64,000 nucleotides of DNA from Rapana venosa (Eukaryota > Mollusca > Gastropoda > Neogastropoda > Muricidae): assembly GCA_028751875.1 (NCBI GenBank), contig CM054156.1:53617809-53681808 (forward strand), in the 5' to 3' direction. The notes under the pieces are model-generated. The model did not search any database, was not told the DNA's origin, and saw only the letters and a list, made by a program, of their open reading frames with translations. Shown one piece after another: positions 56,060 to 64,000 of this stretch; position 1 is the stretch's first letter; every line of letters begins with the position of its first letter. Both the position numbers and the translations under genes were made by a program.

Positions 56060-57990
56060 TTGAAGCGGGTCAATCCTTCCGTAGTGGAAAAAAATGAAAT
56101 TTTTACATCTTTTTTAGAAAATTTGATCACAAAAGTAGGGGTTCGGGTCAAAATCGTTAGGCCGGGGGATTGGTTTTTTTTGGGGAAGAAAAATATTACT
56201 TTGGGGAATTTTTCCAATAACGGAAATTTTAACAAGTATCGTGGGCGGGAACAGGTTTTTAAAGGGACACTGACAAGTCAGTACGCAGAATTTGCCACTA
56301 AGAAACTCCCATCATATTTTCATTGTATTGACAAAGTTTGGCAATAGCAGTCTTGATGCCAAACAAGACTGGGGCAGAAGTTCTGGGTATTTGTCGGTCC
56401 ATAAAATCAATTAAAGGCGATCAAACAGAAACAACCCGCCCCCTGCTGCAAATTCATCTAGACAAGTGCCTAACACGAACAAAGAGCTTATGGAATGGAA
56501 ACAATTATTTTTTTGAGGAGCCTAGCTTGAAGGAGTGGAATGAAAATGATTCCCCCCAGCAAGATCTGGAATTACACATAGGAGGAGTGTATCCCGGGGC
56601 GGTAAAGATGGTTTGGGAAAAAAGGAAAGGAATAAACAAAAAACCCATCATTACGCTGAAATTTCATATTAGAAAGAGAAAGGCCAAAAAAAAAAATCAG
56701 AAAGATACTCCAAAAACAGAAAACTTAAAACAAGATGGGAAAAAATTTAATTTCAGAAGAGACAAAGAAGAGGGTAAGAAAATGAATAATGAAAAAACAA
56801 TTGCAAATCTCAGAGAAAACAAAAGAGTTTTTTCCTAAAATTAAAAGAAAAAAAGGGCGTATGTCTTTAAAAAACCAAAGGGCAAGATGACAAATGGAAA
56901 AACTCCCAAATGAATCAAAATAAATTTTGGACATGTGCCATAAAATATAAAAAGTGTTTGACACCATTACATTATTACGGTGATTTGACAAAATGCAGAT
57001 CTACACACAAGAGCTGGAATTTTTTCACTAAAAAAGGAAAATTTACTGCTTGATCCCATCGACAACTTAAAGAAGCTGAATCCCCGGAAGGACAGCCAAC
57101 CAAGCATTTAATCCATTTTTTATGATTAAAATTTCTAATTTCCGTGGAAAGGAAAAACTTCTGATTTTTTTTTTTCTAAAAATTTTTTTAATGTATGCAT
57201 TTCATTAATTTAGAAAAATTTCATAAGACCAAATGCAAGATTAAAAAAACACTTCAGTCTGTATTCAAGGACCTTTTTTGAAAGAATCAACCCCAACGAA
57301 AAAATTTCCAAATGAGGGGGGGACCAGCAAAATTTTTATGCTGTCCTTGTTGCAATAGAATTCAAATTTTATCCAAATACAAAATCATTCCTTTTTTACC
57401 TGCCAGATTTTTAATGCCTTAAACGCCTTTGAGTCAATGCAAAACAGAATTTGGCAAAATCAACACATATCAGACACAAAATTAAACCCATAAAAATTGC
57501 AAATAATTCAAAGTAAAAGTACAAAAATTGTCAATGTAAAAAGATTTATGAACATATGGTGGTGGTAGGGGTTTGGGGGGGTGCGTGTAGGGGAAGAAAA
57601 AAAAGAAGAGAGAGAGGAGAGAGAAGAGAGAGAGGAGAAGAGGGGGAGAGAGAGAGTGAGAGATGCGTTGTAAAAATGGTACTTTGGTATGAATCGGGTG
57701 TGTAAAAATCCCCATGTAGTGAATAACATTAAACAAAACAAAACAAAACAAACAAACCATACCAAGTAGCTTTCACATCACCTGGAAAAGAATTGGGAGT
57801 CCCCCAAATGGCCGGAAAGTGAAGCAGCAACAATCTCATTCGCCACAAGGGGGGGGGATACCAAAGACTGATGTTTACAGAAGATTCCCTTGATAAGCCA
57901 AACAAGAAAATTGTTCTGACTTCCTCCAAAAAAAATAAAATGAAGAAAGAAATAGAGATATTTGGTTGTCGGGCAGATTTGGCATAAAAA
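56060..57990. other. Unassigned low-quality sequence
   Basis: A 166-codon plus-strand frame at 56338-56838 is Lys-rich towards its end and matches nothing I recognise. A GA tract lies at 57600-57660. The clean counterpart, if any, would fall in or beyond the N gap. Confidence 0.4.
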
Positions 57991-57997
57991 TAACAAG

Positions 57998-58600
57998 CAT
58001 GCTTTTTGTGCTTCGACACTGTTAAGAAAGTGGAAACACGAAATGGGCATTCAAACTTTCAAAATTTAAAGATGGTTTTAACAGTGCAAACATCACCATC
58101 TGTTTTTTTTGAAATGGGTTTTCCCAAAACATCTGGTCTGGTTATTTGTACAGATCAGAAAAACAACCATCTGATGGAACCCCCACACATGAATTCTTTT
58201 TTATGAAAAAGAGTTTCGGTTTTCTTATTTATATCCCTGCATCTTTTGAGCCCCCAAAAAAATGATCAAAGAACGGCAGACATTGACGTTTGGGGGCATT
58301 AATGTAGGGGGCAAAAACATCACAAAACCTCAGTACGCTGATGATACAGCCCCATGGCCACTATACGCAAGCATGAAATTTTTTCTCTACAATCGGTGCA
58401 GAGGGCAGCACTGTGGCTTTTTTTTTGAACGCAAAAAAATACTAAGTGATGGGTTAATGAACAATCATCACCAAAAACCCAAAGGAACAGAAGGGGAATA
58501 CTTAAAAATTTCCATTTTTTGGTTGAAAAACAAAAAAATGGCCCTTCTAAAACTCAAGGTAGAATGGGTTTTCCCAAAACCAAAAGAGTTCAGTTAAAAA
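57998..58600 (+). mobile_element. RTE-type LINE RT fragment, degraded
   Basis: Frames read CFDTVKKVE (motif A-like), then FGGINVGGKNITKPQYADDT (motif C with an intact YADD). The palm in between is not readable. It may be related to the old RTE remnant at 23560. Confidence 0.55.
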
Positions 58601-59670
58601 CATTGGGGAAAACAGAGGAACCAAATATCTCAAAATTAAATTGTCAAAAAAAATGTGGCCGTTTTTTTTGTAGGGGTCAAAACCCTAACACTAAAAAACT
58701 GGAAAAGACAACCAAACCAGCAAAATGTGGTTCTAAGGGTGATTCAAAGGGTCGATGTCAGACAGAAAGCAAATCAGCTTTTACCAGGGTAAAACTAGGG
58801 GGTACCAAGATTTGAACAACAAAAAAAATAATGCAAAGTGCACGGGGTGAAATTGTTAGTTTTTATGTCGCAGGGCAGACTGTTCTAAAAGGGAAGTGGA
58901 AAAGGGGGAAACCCCCAAGTTTAAAATACTTTGGTTCATTTAAATTTTTTTACCTCAAAGGGGCTGTGGTGATGGTAAGGTTTGCTTTCGAAACAAAACC
59001 GGGTGTCAAATCTGACACAAAATCTGGACATGCACCATCATGTTCATGCACCGTTTACCCATCTAAATGGTAGAAAATTTTTATGCCGATCTTTTTTGAA
59101 ATTTCAAAACCTGCCTTTTTTTTGCAATTTTTTCAGGGCTGTTTTCCCACAAACAGTTTCAACATGCTTAAAGGTGTAGATTTCAAACAGTTGGCTGGAG
59201 TATCAGAACAGTCATCCCAATCATGTCGTAAGGCAAAATGAACAGTAAAAGACTTTTTCGGGGTTTTTAAAAACATTTCCTGTTCTTTTTATACTTACTT
59301 TTGAAGCGGCCAGTAAATAGCACTGTGTCTTTATATTTTTTATGTTTTCACTCTTTCAACAAAACTCAAAACAAAACAAATTTTTTTTGAAATACTGTGT
59401 AAAAAAATTACTAAGAAAGAGTTTGTCTCTTTTAAAGTTCAACTTTTTTCTTCTTTTTTTTGCTGCTCTTTCATGTTAAGTTTACGAACAAAAGGATTAA
59501 AAAAATTAAATATCTGATTAAAAAAACTTTTTCCCGCATGCTGATTCCTTCTAAACAAAAGGATAAAACGAGGGGTTTTCCCAACACGCCAGAAACGTCA
59601 GAAACGATAAAAATGGGGAAAGACCGCATTGTTCAAACTTGATTTAGTTGTTTTTCCCTTTTATTTTCAG

Positions 59671-59981
59671 GAAAATTTGGATATTGCAGTTCTCAACAAA
59701 TCAAAGCGGGACAGGGAAATCACTTAGTATATTTAAAAATTGCTGTCCAGTGTCACGTTTGGGGATTCCCCGCACGGCCAAAAGGAAAGCCGCTTATCCC
59801 CTTTTCCAAAAAGGGCTGGATGGACTGTCCCAGCAAAAACAAACCAAGATGCTTTTGTAGTGCTTGTTTCCGAAGAACATAACTTGGGGAGGGTTTCATC
59901 TGCGGGTCAGAGAAGCGGGGAATAACCCGGGTAAAGAGACGACAGTGTGAACAGGAATATCTCCCCACGCCTGAGTGTTGT
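59671..59981 (+). pseudogene. Degraded second copy of the unidentified terminal exon
   Basis: A TTTTATTTTCAG acceptor is followed by sequence aligning with the exon at 25981-26305 on the other strand (GATATTGCAGTTCTC, then GCTTTTGTAGTGCTTGTTTCC, ending near CTGAGTGTTG). Frameshifts and missing bases break it, and the stop codon reads differently. They are attributable to the sequence quality of the block, so this is probably the same exon from the other haplotype rather than a true pseudogene. Confidence 0.65.
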
Positions 59982-60129
59982 TTTTTTTTTCGGCTCTTTT
60001 TGTTTTTTTTGAGACAGGCTTTTTAATATATTTTAAAGAGGGGGGGGTTGCATTTAGGTCATTTTACCTTTGATTTTGTCTTAAAAAAACATCCAAAAGG
60101 TTGTTTTTTGGGGTTTTGTAGTGCATGGC

Positions 60130-60510
60130 TTGAAAATTTATCTTATTTTCCCTTTTTCATTTATAAATTTTCAAAGTCTTCTTTTGCCCCCCACTCACGT
60201 TGTATGCTTTCTTTTGCTCATTTGTTTTTTATCTGTCCAACAGAATAGACACCCTTTTGAAAAATCGTAAATCATGCTTTGATTTTTTTCATTGCTTTTT
60301 TGTGTCAATTCACAGCCATATGCATGGGGGGATGAAAAGCTTTTCATTGTGAACACTGTCACAAAAAGGGGCTGAAACCTTTTCAAGAACTTTTTTTATT
60401 GGATCAGTCCACATTTCCCATCCCTTATCTTTGTGTGGTGTTTTGGTACACGATCGTCATTTGCTTTGCTGACCCAAGATGTTTAAAAAAGTCTTTTGAC
60501 TTTTTAAAAA
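60130..60510 (-). mobile_element. Old RTE remnant, inverted counterpart of 23.96-24.39 kb
   Basis: TATCTGTCCAACAGAATAG, GACACCCTTTTGAAAAATCG and GTACACGATCGTCATTTGC are reverse counterparts of the old RTE remnant. The portion equivalent to 23560-23955 is not present here. Confidence 0.8.
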
Positions 60511-60559
60511 GGATTTTTTGTTAAATTGTCAGTCTATTTTGCTGTCTAATGCTGTAGAA

Positions 60560-61065
60560 AATTATTTTTGCTCCCTAAGCGTCATACAGTCTTGCTGCTC
60601 CTAATGCTGTCATATTATTTTTTGAACTGCTGCCCCAAATTTGCTGCATACTTGTCTTGTGCTCCTAATGCGTCTTACTATTCTTGCTCTCCTAATGCTT
60701 TTTCAGTACTTGTCTTGCGCTCAAAACGCATACTAGTCTTGCTGCTCCTAATGCTGTCAGTACTATGTTTTGCTCCCAATCTGTCAGTACTATGTTTTCT
60801 GCTCCTAATGCTGTCAGTACTATGTCTTGCTGCTCCTAATGCTGCATACTAGTCTTAAAACTGTGCTCTAATGCGTATTCTAAAGTCTTGTGTTTTAAGC
60901 TGTCAGTACTGTCTTGAACTGATGCCCAATGTGCATACATGTTTTGCGCTCCTATGCTGTCATACAAAACTTGCTGATCCAATGCTGTCAAACGTCTTGA
61001 ACGACCCCTAATGCTGTTTGTACTATATCCGGGTTTGCTGCTCCTAATGCTGTTAGCACTTTTGG
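60560..61065. repeat. 31-bp minisatellite, inverted and degraded, short array
   Basis: Units reading CTGCTCCTAATGCTGTCAGT then ACTATGTCTTG are the reverse complement of the 18955-23530 repeat. Only about 16 units are present, against roughly 80 in the clean copy. Confidence 0.92.
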
Positions 61066-61084
61066 TGGGGTGTGGTGTGTGTGT

Positions 61085-61180
61085 GTTTGTGTTAAATTAT
61101 TCAAATGCTTTATTTTGAAGTGATGAATAAGCACTGATGTGCTTTTCATTTTTACATCAGGCCCTTTGGGTGCATACGTG
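61085..61180 (-). mobile_element. SINE family 3, 3' fragment, inverted counterpart of 18811-18897
   Basis: GATGAATAAGCACTGATGTG and TTTTTACATCAGGCCC align in reverse with the 18.8 kb fragment. Confidence 0.75.
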
Positions 61181-62684
61181 AAATTTTTTGTTTTATCCTT
61201 TTTAAATCTAGATAAGCAATATCTTGCTTAATACAGATAAGGGACCCCTGTAGCTCTACAATCTTGTGATTTTTTTCTTTCTGGGGGGCATGAAAATTTC
61301 TGGTGACTTGCAGTCTGCTGGCCCCTACCGGTCTTTCCATTTTATGCATAGGTAATCCGGGCTCCAGCCCACCGATCCCGAGTGCATCCACCCCCCCGGG
61401 AAGAGACAACCCGGTGCCCACTGCTTTAAAGGGTTTTTGGTGGCGCTCAGCTTCCTATGAGGCATTCTACCTCCCCAAGAGTTTTTGTGTAAAATTTAAA
61501 ATCTGTGTCATTTGAGGTGTATTTGATCTTTTTGGGTGTTGAAAAATGTTTCCATATTATTCGGCCACACTTTAAAAGCTTTGCTGAAAAAAGGGGACTT
61601 TGTATGGAAAAAAATTTATATGTGTGTGGAGGATGTTACTGGCATATGGCCTCTGTTTAGGGGTGTAGGTAACCCCAAATGATGTTTGGGGAGAAGTATA
61701 TTGTATCACCTCTAACAAATAGGTGTTTTTTTTTTTGGGGATTACCAATGATGGAAACCACCAATTCGGTAATCACCACTTTTTTAATTTGGAAAATTGT
61801 TTGCACAAATTTGTTATTTGAGTTTTGGCCCTAATGTGCAACTAGGGGGTTTAGAGACGTGCAGGGATCAAGATTAACTGCCCACAAAATTTCCCTTCCC
61901 TTGTATGTTTGATTTTAGTTGTTGATGTTGGGAGCTAATATATTTTTAAGTTAAGGTTAAAAGAAGTAACTCTTTTAAAAAAGGAAAGAATGGATTTATT
62001 GATTTTACTTTTGTTTTTTGATAAAACTTTTGAAAATTGGAAAGTCAAAAAACAAACTATAAATACCAAAACCCAAACAAAATGGGTGTATTATTATGCT
62101 TAATATGGGCTATGCGCGGCACTTTTTTTCCCCATGGGCCCCGGTTTGCATTTATCGCATTTTTACTATCTCCAGGATGGCACGAGGGGGTCCATGGGGT
62201 GACTTGCGACTCCATCCCAAATCGGATTATTTCCGGGGACTATAAAACCCCAAAACCCTCACATGGGTGTATTTAACAGGGACACGAGTACTAACCCTGT
62301 GAGACCTTGGGATTGTCCCTCTTTCGTGTCAGGTTCTTTTGGTTGTGAGGAAAGGTGGTTCATGGCCTAAGTCTCTGTGCTTCCCATTAGGATGTTTTTC
62401 TATTTTTCAACTATTTGTAAACCATTTGATTACACTTTATTAAAAAAAAGTTGATTTAGGGTTTATTTGCCAACAGATTTTTTTTCATTGGTTAGTTTAC
62501 CTGTCTGATTTCCCCCAGGATTTATTTTATTGCCACTTCCCCGTACTTTTATACCAGATGATTGCAGAACAGCTATCAAAAATTTATTTTGGTCAAATTT
62601 GTCGTTGATATACTCTTTTTTTCTCTCTTAGCTGGGTCAGTCCTAGCCCTGATCCCGCCCTCACCGACTTCGTAACTTTTTAAA

Positions 62685-62815
62685 ATTCTTCTATTTCGAG
62701 GATTTAAGGAAAAAGCACTTATCACTTTTTTTTATCCCTCCCCTGTGTATTTGTTTTTTTAATTTGTCATCCCTTCCCCCCGGCCACAATGGCCTACCTT
62801 CCAAAACTGGTGGAG
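62685..62815 (-). mobile_element. SINE family 3 fragment, longer than its 12.16 kb counterpart
   Basis: CTATTTCGAGGATTTAAGG, AAGCACTTATCAC and CACAATGGCCTACC are family-3 blocks. In the clean copy at 12162-12245 the SINE is cut by LINE-B, whereas here it continues into its body. Confidence 0.65.
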
Positions 62816-62970
62816 GGGCCCTTTGGAGCAAAAAATTTCTAAAAACCCAAAGGGCTTTTATCATTTCAGAAAATCAAGGGATTCTTCTGAATAGTCCCTA
62901 ATCAAGAAATTGAAAACGTTCGAACAATAAGTATCTGGAACTGATTTTTACAAAGTTAAAAATGGAACGC
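62816..62970. other. Unassigned low-quality sequence
   Basis: No match to the clean 10-12 kb region is apparent and no gene is recognised. Confidence 0.4.
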
Positions 62971-62974
62971 TGAT

Positions 62975-63130
62975 CACGCACGCACAAAACACACACACAC
63001 CACACACACCCCACACACCAAAACCCCACAACACCACACACCACACACAAACACCACACACACCACCACCCCACTCCCTTTTTCTCTTTTCCCCTCCTCA
63101 CACACACACAAACGCACGCACGCACGCCCC
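62975..63130. repeat. (CA)n/CACC low-complexity tract
   Basis: CA-rich repeats with C runs. Confidence 0.9.
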
Positions 63131-63499
63131 ACCCAAATTTTTTTTATAAGAAGAAAAGAAAAAACCCGAATGATAAATTTTAATTTTTTTTTGGATAACA
63201 GAATATTTTAAAAAGGGCTCTCATAAAAATGTTTTAAAGGATTATGACCCCTCCCCCCTCCCCAAAAAAAATCTTACCAGGACTGACCCAGGGGAGGTCA
63301 CAAAAAAAACGCCTTTCCATAGGCTCTTCTTACCAGAGTACGACGTTCTGAATAACCCTGCTATTGTCCCACACATATTGAAAAGGGTTGCAACCCCACC
63401 ATTTTTCCCGTCATTTAGGGGAATAAAGTTTATTTCTATTAATATTACATTGGAAGTATGAAGTAGTTCTTCGAGCCCGAAGGCCCCCTAAACCGGAAC

Positions 63500-63735
63500 T
63501 TTTCCCGGTTCCCGTATGTTAAGCGAACTGTGGTTTTTCACCACCCCTGTGACAGGACGCGTCTTTGCCAAACTTCCCCCCAGAGCGGGGGCCCATTTTA
63601 CACCTGGGTGGGGGGTGAGGAAAATAGGAGTAAAATGTCTTTCCCAAGGACACAACACCGAGCTGAGGGGGATCGAACCCCCGACCTCTGGATCACGAGT
63701 GACCCCCAACCACTCGCCACGGGCCTCCCAAAGTT
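63500..63735 (-). mobile_element. tRNA-derived SINE-like repeat, family 5
   Basis: On the minus strand the head contains GAGTGGTTGGGGGTCACTCG (A-box-like) and a strong B box (GGGGGTTCGATCCCCC). A body follows with GGTGTTGTGTCCTTGGGAAA and AAAATGGGCCCCCGCTC. It is a single copy in this window. A degraded tRNA gene is unlikely because the body continues for about 150 bp. Confidence 0.7.
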
Positions 63736-63884
63736 ACATTTGGGAAAGTGGAAGCAATACCAAACACAGCTTTTTTTTTTTCATTCTTTCTGCTTTCAGT
63801 TGCTTATTTGAACTTCTCGCTCCCTCGGGGGCGGAAAAAAAAAATAAAAAGCACAGGGTCTTTTCCCTTATCTAAAAAAAAGAA

Positions 63885-63925
63885 TTTTCATTTCTCTCTC
63901 TTCTCTTTCTCTCTCTCTCTCGGGA
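63885..63925. repeat. (CT)n microsatellite
   Basis: A short CT tract near the window end. Confidence 0.9.
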
Positions 63926-64000
63926 CTGGATATAAAAAAAAAATGCACCGGGAAATTTTTCTTATGTGAAAAAAAAAATTGTTCATTTTCATTCCTCTCT

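Larger units (their letters stand above)
58985..62700 (-). repeat. Inverted counterpart of 12.2-28.2 kb lacking four LINE insertions
   Basis: Reading the block in reverse, landmarks follow the order of the clean region. 58990-59220 corresponds to 28179-28110 and 26945-26780. 59530-59981 corresponds to the 26.5-25.98 kb exons. 60.06-60.13 kb corresponds to 25.88-25.83 kb joined directly to 24.39 kb. 60.13-60.51 kb is 24.39-23.96 kb. 60.56-61.06 kb is minisatellite. 61.08-61.34 kb is 18.90-18.64 kb. 61.34-61.94 kb is 14.59-13.93 kb, and 61.95-62.70 kb is 13.0-12.24 kb. The elements at 13003, 14594, 24391 and 26949 are absent. Either an allele or an older duplicate is possible. Confidence 0.88.
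55930..64000. other. Low-quality sequence block 2
   Basis: From about 55.93 kb to the end, homopolymers replace mixed short motifs in the same way as in block 1. This can be measured here, because 58985-62700 is a reverse-complement counterpart of clean sequence. For example, the clean GACCTCCTCGTGCCATCC corresponds in reverse to a version with GGCACGAGGGGGTCCATGG. Coding calls in this block are unreliable. Confidence 0.8.

Noticed and set aside
56338..56838. 166-codon plus-strand frame
   Set aside because: It lies in a low-quality block, becomes Lys/Asn-rich with the A runs, and has no domain or splice context that I can support.

Overview
The window looks like repeat-dense intergenic and intronic DNA of a metazoan, most likely a mollusc and probably a marine gastropod. 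There are no prokaryotic operons. About half of the readable sequence is recognisable non-LTR retrotransposons, tRNA-headed SINEs, minisatellites and long microsatellites, and the few convincing host exons have eukaryotic splice sites. The mollusc assignment is an inference from the retroelement set, chiefly a SINE with a central segment I associate with gastropods and an L2-like LINE ending in (ATT)n. No species can be named.

Layout. 0-4 kb: compound AT/GT microsatellites, a 36-bp minisatellite split by an inverted SINE, and a second SINE family. 4-13 kb: minus-strand fragments of L2-like, RTE-like and a third LINE family (LINE-B). 13-28 kb: two L2-like insertions, one near full length (14594-18636), a large 31/36-bp minisatellite (18955-23530) split by another L2-like copy, three RTE-like pieces, and a minus-strand terminal exon of an unidentified host gene (25981-26305). 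28180-28679 is a 500-N gap. 28.7-41.3 kb is visibly low-quality sequence holding an L2 copy with a LINE-B nested in it. 41.3-55.9 kb is clean and carries another L2 copy and a probable plus-strand F-box gene with a propeller-like region (exons at 47192, 50610, 54158 and perhaps 54866), whose introns are full of retroelement debris. 55.9-64 kb is again low quality.

The main result is that 58985-62700 is a degraded, inverted copy of 12.2-28.2 kb that lacks four retrotransposon insertions present in the clean copy. At each site the flanks join, with one copy of what is a 6-7 bp target-site duplication in the filled version. The simplest reading is that both haplotypes of one locus were assembled into one scaffold, one of them poorly polished, so the window records presence/absence polymorphism of L2 and RTE insertions. 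A true inverted duplication followed by insertions is the alternative.

No CRISPR array, bacterial defence system, rRNA or credible stand-alone tRNA gene is present. I did not find a clearly new molecular system. The most useful observations are the empty/filled allele pair, the 3' tail shared by the L2 LINE and a SINE, the paired microsatellites carried by the L2 family, and the F-box gene model.
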